A stretch of 64,000 nt of DNA from Litorivita sp050633545 (GTDB lineage Bacteria; Pseudomonadota; Alphaproteobacteria; Rhodobacterales; Rhodobacteraceae), in NCBI GenBank assembly GCA_050633545.1, contig JBOEGS010000006.1, positions 62,001 through 126,000 on the forward strand, read 5' to 3'. Positions 1 to 8,800 of this stretch are shown one piece after another. The notes under the pieces were generated by a model, which ran no database searches, had not been told where the DNA came from, and saw only the letters and a list, made by a program, of their open reading frames with translations. Position 1 is the stretch's first letter. Every line of letters starts with the position of its first letter. Position numbers and translations under genes: made by a program.

Positions 1-2
1 CT

Positions 3-311
3 TTGTGCGGTTTTTGCCCGAAATCCTATATCGGTGCGCCCTTGGTGGTCGACGGTGTCACCTTTGGTATTTTGGAATTTGTCGGGCTTGAGGCGCGCGC
101 CGGCGGGTGGAGCGCGACCGATCTTGCGCTGTTTGACCATATCCGCCTTGTGGTGAGCGCACATCTCGAGATGCTAAAAAACATCAGGCGGCTGCGCGCC
201 TCCGAGGCGGCGATTGCCTCGGCGCTCCTCGATCAGCGCGAGACATTGCGCCAATATGCGGCGGCAGAGAATGGCGCAGGCCCATGCGGGGGAGAGCCTG
301 CGGCGCAGTAG
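3..311 (+). CDS. C-terminal part of a GAF-domain protein (5' end outside window)
   Basis: The reading frame is open to the window edge, and its first codon here (TTG) is probably an internal Leu, so only the last ~100 residues are seen. They contain a GAF-like end: a strand reading YIGAPLVVDG, then FGILEFVG, then a helix starting at DLALFDHIRLVV. After this comes a helical, Arg/Glu-rich tail that could be a signalling helix or the start of a coiled coil. GAF domains bind small ligands or chromophores in sensor kinases, cyclases and regulators. No output domain follows, so either the output domain lies upstream or this is a stand-alone GAF protein. It converges on the next gene, with 15 bp between stop codons. 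The GAF call is moderate; ligand and partner are unknown. Confidence 0.6.
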   Translation: MCGFCPKSYIGAPLVVDGVTFGILEFVGLEARAGGWSATDLALFDHIRLVVSAHLEMLKNIRRLRASEAAIASALLDQRETLRQYAAAENGAGPCGGEPAAQ

Positions 312-326
312 TCGGCGCGGCGCGCG

Positions 327-1601
327 TTAAGCAGGTTTCTCCATCCGGCGCAGACCGCGCGGCGTAAAGGCGATGACCGTGCCCTCGCGCAATTCGTGTT
401 CGAATACTTTTGCAATCCAAGCCTTTGCCGTGGCTTCGCCGCGCACGCGCAGGGCTTCGCGGCTTGGCAAGGGATGTGGCAGGTTCGGCCCCGCCGAGGC
501 CTCGGCCCAGACCAGCGGATGCAATTCACGCAAATGATCGGTGCATATCCATTCCAATGCGCCATGCACCTCGGCCCGCGCGTCGCGCGCGGCGGCATCC
601 GGCAACTGGCTTTCCGCCAAAGGGGCCATTGTCACCGCGCAAAAAGCGGCCAGAGCGTTGACCACATGTTGGTCCGTGGAGCGCTCCAAAATATCGCGCA
701 GCCCGTCGATGAAATATTCGACGTCCACATGGGCCGCACAAAAAGGATCGACGGTAAGCGCATCAAGGTAGACCCAACTATAGGCGCCTGCGCCCCAAAT
801 GGGTGTGGTGCGCGCGGCGGTGCGGCGGGCCTCGAGATCCAATTGCCGGTAGCTGCCAAACCAGCGCGGCAGCAAATGGTTGCCCATCGCGCGCATCGGC
901 CGCGGGTTGGCGGGGTCAAGGTCGATCAAGGCTTCATAGGTGTCGGCGACATGATCTTGGGGCCTCGGCTTTGCCGCCAGAAGCGCGCAGCGCGCCGCCG
1001 CTAGGGACGGAGCATTGGCCATGTTTATGTCGAACGTGCTCAATATCCGTTCGGCGCGCTGGAAATGTGCGCGAAAGGCCGCCCGCGCGAGGGCGGGAAT
1101 TTCTTCGCGCCACCCTGCGCCGCGAAACGACCATCCGATATCGATATGTGCATGCGCCACGATCAGGGCAATGGCATAGTCGTCTGGCGCGCCGCTCAAA
1201 ATTTCTTCGAGCGCTGCAAGCCCCAATAGCGACGGCGTGCTGTCGTCGGCCAAGGCTTCGCTGACGGCCCCCACCACATCTGCCCGCGCCCCGAAAGCCA
1301 AAAGCTCGGCTACGGGCGCACCTGCAGAGGTACGTGCACATGTCATGTCGGCGCGGGTGATGGCGGCGCTCAATTCGGACCAACGCTCCTGACGGGCCAA
1401 AAACCGCCCCTGATCTTCATGCGCCGCGCGCTGTATCTCTTCGGCCGATTTTGGACGGGCGGGTAACAAAAGCTGTTCGGCGATTTGCTCGGGGCTCAGG
1501 TGTGCGGGTTGCGATGCTCGGCGTGCAGAGCCGTTCAGGCCGCGGCCGCGCAGGGGCAGGGTATTGAGGACGGCGCGAAGAACGGGGGCGAGCGCGGGCA
1601 T
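327..1601 (-). CDS. Unrecognised soluble protein (424 aa)
   Basis: I do not recognise a family. The ATG at 1601 is preferred over the one 48 bp upstream because an AAAGG motif sits 7 bp before it. The protein has no signal peptide or membrane segment. It is rich in Ala, Arg and Trp and looks mostly helical: repeated Ala-rich helical stretches such as LIDLDPANPRPMRAMG hint at TPR-like packing, but no clear repeat register can be read by eye. A Pro/Arg-rich N-terminal ~25 residues precede a region beginning LSPEQIAEQLL. The coding quality (third-position GC, long uninterrupted frame) supports a real gene. It lies downstream of pepN on the same strand after a ~275 bp gap, so co-transcription is uncertain. 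Confidence 0.7.
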   Translation of the reverse strand: MPALAPVLRAVLNTLPLRGRGLNGSARRASQPAHLSPEQIAEQLLLPARPKSAEEIQRAAHEDQGRFLARQERWSELSAAITRADMTCARTSAGAPVAELLAFGARADVVGAVSEALADDSTPSLLGLAALEEILSGAPDDYAIALIVAHAHIDIGWSFRGAGWREEIPALARAAFRAHFQRAERILSTFDINMANAPSLAAARCALLAAKPRPQDHVADTYEALIDLDPANPRPMRAMGNHLLPRWFGSYRQLDLEARRTAARTTPIWGAGAYSWVYLDALTVDPFCAAHVDVEYFIDGLRDILERSTDQHVVNALAAFCAVTMAPLAESQLPDAAARDARAEVHGALEWICTDHLRELHPLVWAEASAGPNLPHPLPSREALRVRGEATAKAWIAKVFEHELREGTVIAFTPRGLRRMEKPA

Positions 1602-1876
1602 GGCAAACCTTTGTTGGGCAGGGCATTGGCCACTTGGCCTATGCGGCAATTCAATCAGATGCGGTCAAACCGTATCGAGTTGATCTAAATTGATCGCGAA
1701 AAGGGGCCAAAGCGTGACGCTCTCGCGCAGATATAAGGGAAATTGCACGCTGGTTTTGCGCCGCGCCTGTGGCAGGCAAGGCGTCATTGCGGCGCAAAGG
1801 GGCGTTAGGGGCGCGATTTGGTATAAACCGCCGCCCCCGTGTCACAGGTGTTAATCAAGGGTAAATATCTGGCCGC
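1602..1876. other. Intergenic region with a long inverted repeat
   Basis: No gene is seen between the pepN stop and the start of the next minus-strand gene. It holds a 10-bp perfect inverted repeat, TTTGCGCCGC at 1755-1764 and GCGGCGCAAA at 1789-1798. A second small hairpin, GCCTG-TGG-CAGGC (1765-1777), is nested inside. No T-run follows on either strand, so it is not a textbook terminator. It could be a processing or protective 3' structure for pepN mRNA. Confidence 0.5.
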
Positions 1877-4441
1877 TCAGCTGGCCAAAATTCGCGCCAC
1901 CATTTCGGTGGTGTCGGGCGACAGCCCCTTGGTGCTGGCGATCCGTTCCAATGCCGCGCGGGCCAAGGTTTGGCGCTGCGCATCATAATGCGTCCATGTG
2001 GAAAAGGCAGACATCATGCGTGCCGTGGTCTGCGGGTTGATCGGGTCGAGAGCAATCAGGTGATCGGCCAAAAGCGCGTATCCCGCGCCGGAAATGTGAT
2101 GGAAACCGGCATGATGGCCCGCCAGTGCCCCGAAAACCGCGCGGAAGCGGTTCGGGTTTTTCGCATTGAAATCAGCGTGATGGGTCATGCGTTTGGCGGC
2201 GTCTGACGCTTTGTCGGGGGCGGTGAAGGCAATTTGCGCGGCAAACCATTTGTCCATCACGAGGCGGTCGTGCTTCCACTGTTGATAGAAGGCGGCATTC
2301 TCATCGGCGCCAAACTCTTGCGACAGCAAGGCGCAGAGCGCGCCATATTGTTGGGTCATATTATCGGCGCTGGCAAATTGCGCGGCGGCGGTGTTTCCGC
2401 CGTCAAGCCGCGTGATCATGCCCAGCATTCGCGCCTGCAGCGCGCGTTTGCCCGCCGCCTTCGCATCGGGGCTGTAGGGGGCGGGGGTGTCCATTTCGGC
2501 ATAGAGCCGCGGCGCGGTGTCGGCAAAATGGGTGGCCACGGTTTGCGCGATGGTTTCGCTGACGTCATAGATGGCTTGCGGGTCAGGTGTGATGCCTTTG
2601 GCATAGAGCGCCTGCGCGATGTCCTCTTGTGCGGGCGGTTGTAGCATCAGCGCGCGGTAGGCGGGATCGAGGCGCGCATCGCGGGCGATGTCGCGCAGCG
2701 TGTCGAGATATTCGCCCTCGGGGGCGCCGCCGTTTTGCACCATATCCATCCGCAATTGCCGCGCGATCTGGCTGCCCGCTTCCCAGCGGTTGAACGGATC
2801 GGTGTCATGGGCGAGAAGAAAGGCGCGCTCCTCGGGATCGCTCGGGCGCTCCAAGATCACAGGGGCGGAAAACCCGCGCAAGATCGACGGGACCGGAGGC
2901 GCGCCGAAGCCATCGAAGGTGAAGCTTTGCTCGGCCTCGGTCATCTCCAAAACGGTGGTCGCCTGCACCTCGTCGCCATTGGGCGAGAGCAGGCCGACGG
3001 CGATGGGAATGACGCGCGGCGGTTTGCTATCCTGTCCGGGGGTGGGGGGCGTTTCTTGTTTGAACGTAAGGGTATAGGTGCCGTCTTTGAAGTCGTCTCT
3101 GACGTTTAGGCGCGGCGTGCCCGCATCAGAATACCACCGTTTGAATTGGGTCAGATCGCGCCCTGTGGTGTCTTCGAAGACCTCGAGCCAATCCTCGATG
3201 GTGGCCGCTTCGCCGTCGTGGCGCTCGAAGTAGAGATCGAGCGCCTTGGCATAGGCCTCATCGCCGACCAATGTCTTGAGCATCCCGATCAGTTCGGCGC
3301 CTTTCTCATAGACCGTAGCGGTGTAGAAGTTATTGATTTCCTGAAAGCTTTCGGGCCGGACAGGATGGGCGAGGGGGCCGCCGTCCTCGCGGAATTGCCG
3401 CGCGCGCAGGTCAATCACATCGCCGATCCGTTTGACGGGGCCGGAGCGCATGTCGGAGGTGAACTGGCTGTCGCGGTAGACCGTCAACCCTTCCTTGAGG
3501 CACAGTTGGAACCAATCGCGGCAGGTGATCCGATTACCGGTCCAGTTGTGAAAATACTCATGGGCGATGATCGCCTCGATGCGTTCAAAATTGGCGTCGG
3601 TCGAGGTTTCGGGCGAGGCGAGAACACATGAGGAGTTGAATATGTTCAATCCTTTGTTCTCCATCGCGCCCATATTGAAATCATCCACGGCGACAATGTT
3701 GAATATGTCCAAATCATACTCGCGCCCATAGGCCGTCTCATCCCAGCGCATCGAGGCTTTGAGCGCCTCCATGCCAAAGGCGCATTTGCCCTCATCGCCG
3801 TGGCGCACATAGATGTTGAGATCGACCGGCTTGCCCGAAGCCGTGGTGAAATGGTCGGAATGGGCAATCAAATCGCCCGCGACCAGCGCAAACAGATAGG
3901 CCGGTTTTGGCCAAGGGTCGTGCCATTCGGCAAAGCCGTGACCCGCACCTGTCGGATTGCCATTGGACAAAAGAACCGGCAAATCGCCCTCAATGCGCAC
4001 GGAAAACGTGCTCATCACATCGGGGCGGTCGGGGTAATAGGTGATTTTGCGAAAGCCCTGCGCCTCGCATTGGGTGCAATACATGCCGCTCGACATATAA
4101 AGCCCTTCGAGCGCGGTGTTGTCTTCGGGCGCGATCTCGACCTCGGCCTCGAACAAAAACGGCGCGTCAGGGACGGCGCAGCTGAGCCCTTTGTCGGTGA
4201 TATGCGGGGTGATCTCTTCGCCGTCGATCTTGGCCCAGATGAGCTTAAGCTCTTCGCCTTCAAGGAAAAAGTCCCGATTTACACTGTCCGGATTTGGCCG
4301 GAACCGGATGCGCGAGATGACGCGTGTGGCTTTGGGCGCGAGGCGAAAGGTCAAGGCCACGCTGTCGACCAAATAGGCGGGAGGGGTGTAATCCTTGAGG
4401 TAGATCGTCGGATTGGATTGCGTGGCGCGGGCGTCGAGCAT
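1877..4441 (-). CDS. pepN: Aminopeptidase N (M1 family zinc metallopeptidase)
   Basis: Removes N-terminal amino acids from peptides in the cytoplasm, completing intracellular protein turnover and use of imported peptides. Counting from the ATG at 4441, the substrate-binding motif GAMEN is at about residues 258-262, and the zinc motif HEYFH at about 294-298 with the third ligand Glu in KEGLT about 19 residues on. The total of ~854 aa matches the bacterial PepN family (about 850-890). The ATG at 4441 is chosen because GAAAGG lies 7 bp upstream; the ATG 15 bp further upstream overlaps that ribosome site. The C-terminal half is the helical M1 domain. It is divergently transcribed from the small gene at 4570. 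A GGGCCG-TC-CGGCCC inverted repeat (4521-4534) lies between them and could mark a shared control region. Confidence 0.97.
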   Translation of the reverse strand: MLDARATQSNPTIYLKDYTPPAYLVDSVALTFRLAPKATRVISRIRFRPNPDSVNRDFFLEGEELKLIWAKIDGEEITPHITDKGLSCAVPDAPFLFEAEVEIAPEDNTALEGLYMSSGMYCTQCEAQGFRKITYYPDRPDVMSTFSVRIEGDLPVLLSNGNPTGAGHGFAEWHDPWPKPAYLFALVAGDLIAHSDHFTTASGKPVDLNIYVRHGDEGKCAFGMEALKASMRWDETAYGREYDLDIFNIVAVDDFNMGAMENKGLNIFNSSCVLASPETSTDANFERIEAIIAHEYFHNWTGNRITCRDWFQLCLKEGLTVYRDSQFTSDMRSGPVKRIGDVIDLRARQFREDGGPLAHPVRPESFQEINNFYTATVYEKGAELIGMLKTLVGDEAYAKALDLYFERHDGEAATIEDWLEVFEDTTGRDLTQFKRWYSDAGTPRLNVRDDFKDGTYTLTFKQETPPTPGQDSKPPRVIPIAVGLLSPNGDEVQATTVLEMTEAEQSFTFDGFGAPPVPSILRGFSAPVILERPSDPEERAFLLAHDTDPFNRWEAGSQIARQLRMDMVQNGGAPEGEYLDTLRDIARDARLDPAYRALMLQPPAQEDIAQALYAKGITPDPQAIYDVSETIAQTVATHFADTAPRLYAEMDTPAPYSPDAKAAGKRALQARMLGMITRLDGGNTAAAQFASADNMTQQYGALCALLSQEFGADENAAFYQQWKHDRLVMDKWFAAQIAFTAPDKASDAAKRMTHHADFNAKNPNRFRAVFGALAGHHAGFHHISGAGYALLADHLIALDPINPQTTARMMSAFSTWTHYDAQRQTLARAALERIASTKGLSPDTTEMVARILAS

Positions 4442-4569
4442 GGCAGGGCCTTTCATGGAACCGGATGTTGCGCTTGACGTTATGTCGATGAAGGGCGGGC
4501 CGCAATGGCTTGCCGCACGGGGGCCGTCCGGCCCGCGTGATCCCTCTTACAGACCGAAGGAGCGTTCCG

Positions 4570-4797
4570 ATGTCCGCACCCGACACCAACACCGAAATCC
4601 ACCACCCCGCCCATAAAACCCCGATTGCAGGGATCGCGATTGGCGTCGCCTTTGCCTTGATGCTCTTGCTCGGCCTGATGGCGTGGCTGGCCTATAACGG
4701 CGACGCGCCGCGCGATGCATCAAGCGATGCGGCCACGGTAGAGATCGAGACGCCTGCGGGTGGCAGTTTGACGATCACCAGCAGCGCCTCTGACTAA
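4570..4797 (+). CDS. Small single-pass membrane protein (75 aa)
   Basis: Starts at ATG 4570 with a strong GAAGGAG ribosome site about 8 bp before it. An upstream in-frame ATG at 4510 lacks such a site and lies in the promoter region. Residues ~1-17 are polar and His-containing, ~18-42 form one very hydrophobic helix (AIGVAFALMLLLGLMAWLAY), and the tail is short, acidic and Ser/Thr-rich. Arg and Lys are scarce, so topology is unclear. A good intrinsic terminator follows 30 bp after the stop, so this is a monocistronic gene. Function unknown. Confidence 0.75.
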   Translation: MSAPDTNTEIHHPAHKTPIAGIAIGVAFALMLLLGLMAWLAYNGDAPRDASSDAATVEIETPAGGSLTITSSASD

Positions 4798-4826
4798 GTC
4801 ATGACTGCCCCCTGCCCATCATGTCT

Positions 4827-4854
4827 GGCCCCGCGTGTGATGGCGGGGCCTTTT
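4827..4854 (+). terminator. Intrinsic terminator of the small membrane-protein gene
   Basis: An 8-bp perfect GC stem, GGCCCCGC (4827-4834) and GCGGGGCC (4843-4850), with an 8-nt loop, is followed directly by TTTT. Confidence 0.85.
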
Positions 4855-4893
4855 GCATGCTGAATGGGCGATTGACGCCCCATACACCTTCTT

Positions 4894-4909
4894 GCACAAG
4901 CGATTGTGC
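4894..4909. promoter_or_regulatory. Inverted repeat upstream of the amidotransferase-like hydrolase
   Basis: GCACAA-GCGA-TTGTGC, a 6-4-6 perfect inverted repeat, is centred ~80 bp before ATG 4981. A CATAAT at 4942-4947 could be a -10 box. The position suits an operator for the downstream gene, but no regulator is adjacent. Confidence 0.4.
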
Positions 4910-4980
4910 GCGGTTTGCTGTTTTCTTAATTGCTTCGGGCGCATAATCTGACCCGCAACAGGCAAGCTTAGGGACGGAAA

Positions 4981-5766
4981 ATGGCACGACCGGTCATTGG
5001 AATTATCGGCAATCATCAAGTGATCGGCGACAGCTATCAGGTGCATGCGGGCGGGATCATGAATTCCGAGGCGATTGCCGAGGCCTCTGGCGGTTTGCCC
5101 TTGGTGGTGCCCGCCGATCCGCGCTTTGTCTCTGTCGCAGAACTGATGGAGGTTTGCGACGGGTTCTTGCTCACCGGCGGGCGGCCCAATGTGCATCCCG
5201 AAGAATACGGCGAGGACGCGACGCCCGCGCATGGTGATTTCGACCGTTGCCGCGATGCGATCACCTTGCCGCTCATTCGGGCCTGCGTCGCGCGCGGGCA
5301 ACCTTTCCTTGGCGTGTGCCGCGGGTTCCAAGAGGTCAATGTCGCCATGGGCGGCACGCTTTATCCCGAAATCCGCGACCTTCCGGGACGGATGAACCAC
5401 CGTATGCCGCCCGATGGCACCATCGAAGAGAAATTCGCCCTGCGCCATAAGGTCAGCTTTACCGCTGGCGGGGTGTTTCATGCGCTGATGGGCGCGCCCG
5501 AAGTGATGACCAATACGCTGCACGGGCAGGGGATCAAAACCGCAGGGGCGCGGATCGTGATCGACGGTCATGCCCCCGATGGCACGCCCGAGGCGATCTA
5601 TGTTCAGGGGGCGGCGGGCTTTACCCTGTCGGTGCAATGGCACCCCGAATATCGCGCTGCCGAGGATCCGGTGTCAAAACCGCTCTTTGCCGCCTTTGGC
5701 GAGGCGGCGCGGGCATGGGCCGAGGATAAGCGCCCGATGCCTATGGGCGCGCTGCAAGAGGCCTAA
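4981..5766 (+). CDS. Gamma-glutamyl-gamma-aminobutyrate hydrolase-like protein (peptidase C26, class-I GATase fold)
   Basis: 261 aa, the usual length for PuuD/YvdE-type hydrolases. The catalytic triad is visible: Cys113 in the nucleophile elbow FLGVCRGFQ, then His221 and Glu223 in QWHPEY near the C terminus. TGGRPNVHPEEYG (about 66-78) is the characteristic loop of the family. PuuD hydrolyses gamma-Glu-GABA in putrescine catabolism, but no other puu genes (gamma-glutamylputrescine synthetase, oxidase, aldehyde dehydrogenase) are in the window, so the exact gamma-glutamyl substrate is not established. The start has AGGGACGG 5 bp upstream. A GCACAA-N4-TTGTGC palindrome lies ~72 bp before the start. 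Confidence 0.85.
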   Translation: MARPVIGIIGNHQVIGDSYQVHAGGIMNSEAIAEASGGLPLVVPADPRFVSVAELMEVCDGFLLTGGRPNVHPEEYGEDATPAHGDFDRCRDAITLPLIRACVARGQPFLGVCRGFQEVNVAMGGTLYPEIRDLPGRMNHRMPPDGTIEEKFALRHKVSFTAGGVFHALMGAPEVMTNTLHGQGIKTAGARIVIDGHAPDGTPEAIYVQGAAGFTLSVQWHPEYRAAEDPVSKPLFAAFGEAARAWAEDKRPMPMGALQEA

Positions 5767-5809
5767 GCCTCTTTCTCACGTGTTCAGCCTCTTACGCGGC
5801 GATCCCGAC

Positions 5810-8800
5810 CTAGGGCAGGATCAATTTCGCCTCATGTGCCTTGATGCATTTGCGCGCGGTCTCGCCGTATTGGCTGGGGTTGCTGCGCAATTCGGGGAAG
5901 ATGGCGAAAAGCTCTTCGCGCGCTTGGTCAGAGATCGCCGAGATGCCCAGATCGGCGGCGTGGAAGCTTTCTGTCGCGGCGCCCTCGGCGTAGACGACTT
6001 CATGGCGGTCGAACATCATGTGGAAATAGGTGACCTTTTCGCGCTCCAGCACCCGCACATCGCGCCCGTCGACCAGATGTTTGGCGGCGACCAAAACCTC
6101 TGACGTGCCGAAAAGCAATTCGGCGCGGTAGCCGGTGAACAGAATGCGGTGCTGCGGCGAGACGAGCAGGGGCCGCCGCGCGCCGTCCATGACATTGGAA
6201 TTGATTGCGATGGGGGCAAAATTGCCGCGCCCCTCGACGGTGCGCGTGCCCATCCAGCGAATAGGCTGCGGGCCGTGATCGCGGGTGATGACCATATCGC
6301 CTGCGCGCAGGCTTTCGATCGGGCGCTCGCCGCGGGGCGTCAAAATGCGCGCGCCTGGGGTAAAGCAAATGATCCGTTCGATGTTTTGGAAATTGACCGT
6401 GCCGGAGCCGTCGAGCAGGGCGACCGACCCGTTCATGCCGCCGTTGACGCCATCAGGATCGGTGATCACGAGGGTCGACATATCGGCCAGTCCGGCCACG
6501 TTCAAAACATCGCCGTTGGTCTCGCCGCCTTCGCCGCCAACGAGAGTGATATCGCCGGTGGAGCCTGCCAGATCGGAGAGGATAAACAGATCGTCGCCGT
6601 CGCCGCCTTCGGCATAATCGCCGCCCGCGAGATAGATTTCGTCGTCGCCAAGGCCGCCGTAGTATTCGTCCGCGCCTTCGCCGCCGATCAATGTATCGTT
6701 GCCCGCACCTGCGGTGATCGTGTCGTCGCCGTCGCCCAGCGTGATGCTATCGTCGCCTGCGCCCGCATCGACGGTCCAGTTGTCGAGATTGAGCGTCCCG
6801 TCGACCGTGTCGTTGAAATCCGACAGAACCAGTCCTTCGATCTCGTCAAAGGTCAGGGTGGAGGCACCATCGGTCGCGGTGCCGCTTTCGCCGTTCGTCG
6901 CGGTCAGGTCAATGCCGGTGCTCAGGGCGGAGAAGTCCAGAATATCCAAATCCGAACCCGGCTCGCCCCCGTCGATGTAATCATCGCCAAAGCTGTCTTC
7001 GATGGCGAATGTATCGGAGCCGCCTGCGCCATACATGCTGTCGGCATCGGTGCCGCCCGCGATCACATCATCGCCGCCGCCGCCCTCAAGCGTATCGCTG
7101 CCTGCGCCGCCGATGAGCGTATCGGCCCCTGCGCCGCCCGCGAGGCTGTCACCGCCTGCGCCGCCGTCCAATGTATCGCTGCCCGCGTCGCCGCTCAGCG
7201 TGTCGCTGCCGTCATTGCCGGTCAGGCTATCGGCGCCATCGCCGCCGATCACGCTGTCATTGCCGGAGCCGCCGATGATCACATCGTCGCCATTGCCCGC
7301 TTCGACGGTGATGCCGGTGCTGTCGCCGACCATATCGACCATATCGGCGTCATCCGGCAGGATCAGATATTCGATCTCGCTAAAGCTGATGGTGCTGGTG
7401 CCGTCAGAGATCAGGCCGGATTTGTCACCGTTAAAGACAATGGTGACAGGGCCGGTCATGCCCGACAGATCAATCGTATCGACGTTGGTCGCGCCGCCTT
7501 CGCCGCCGACGATCGTATCGTCGCCAAGGCCCGCGCCGTTGATGACAAATATGTCGCTGTCATCGCCGCCATAAAGCACATCCGCGCCCGCGCCGCCGGT
7601 GATCGTATCGCTGCCCGCGCCGCCATAGACTGTGTCGTCGCCCGCGCCGCCCTCGACGCTGTCATCGCCCGCATCCGCATGGACGACATCATCGCCTGCG
7701 CCCGACAGAACCGTATCGTCGCCTGCGCCTGCTTCGATGCTGTCGTCATCGCCCACTTGGCCGACGAGAATGGCATCATTGCCGTCCACCACATCGCCAT
7801 CGGGATCACCGACATAGCCCGCATCGATCAGATCACCGCCCGCCGTGCCGCTGACAATGCCGTCGCGGTCGGTGACGGTGGTGGTTTCGATGTTCGAGAA
7901 GGCCAGTTGCGAGCCGTCAAGGAAGGTAACGGTGCCGTTTTCGGGGTCCAACTCGTCATAGACGATGTTTTGCACGCCAGCGAGCTGCATGGAATCGCCG
8001 CCCGTCTCGCTGCTTTCGCCGCCATCGACCAAGATGTTGGTGCCGTCCAAGGTGGCCGCATCAATGACAAAAAGGTCATCGCCGCCGCCGCCAAGTGCGG
8101 TATCGCCGCCGCCGATGGAGATCGTGTCATCGCCGTCGCCGCCGCCGATAAGGTCCGCGCCCGCGCCGCTGTTGATGCTATCGTTGCCGGTTCCGCCGAG
8201 GATGCTGTCGTTGCCCTCTTCGCCGTAAAGCAGGTCATCGGAGCCGCGCCCGTCGATGGTGTCATCGCCGCCGCCGCCATAGATATGGTTGGTGTAATCG
8301 ACGCCCATGACGTCATAGCCGGTCAGCACATCGCCGAAATCCGAGCCGATCAAACCGTCCACGCCGTCTTCGTTGACGTCGCCCGTGGCATAGCCGCCGC
8401 TGAAGGTATTGGCGGTCAGGTCGACATTCACCGCCGCATCGGACAGCGAGTAATCGACGAAATCCATACCGGTATCGCCGTTGAACGTATCGGCGCCTTC
8501 GGACCCCATAAAGGTGTCGCCGCCTGTGCCGCCGTGGTGGTAATCGTCACCCGCGCCGCCGTCGATCAGATCGTCGCCGTCGCCGCCATAAAGCGTATCA
8601 TCGTCATCGCCGCCGTTGAGCGTGTCATTGCCAATGCCGCCGGTGATGCTGTCAAAGCCCGCACCGCCGTCGAGGCTGTCGTCGCCGTCGCCGCCCGAAA
8701 TCGTATCGTCACCGGTGCCGCCATCGACGGTGTCATTGCCCGTGCCCGCATCGACCACATCCGCGCCCGTGCCCGCCAGAATGCTATCCGCGCCGCCATC

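Noticed and set aside
4442..4569. Upstream ATG (4510) for the small membrane protein
   Set aside because: It would add 20 basic residues read through the inverted repeat and has no ribosome site, while ATG 4570 has GAAGGAG.
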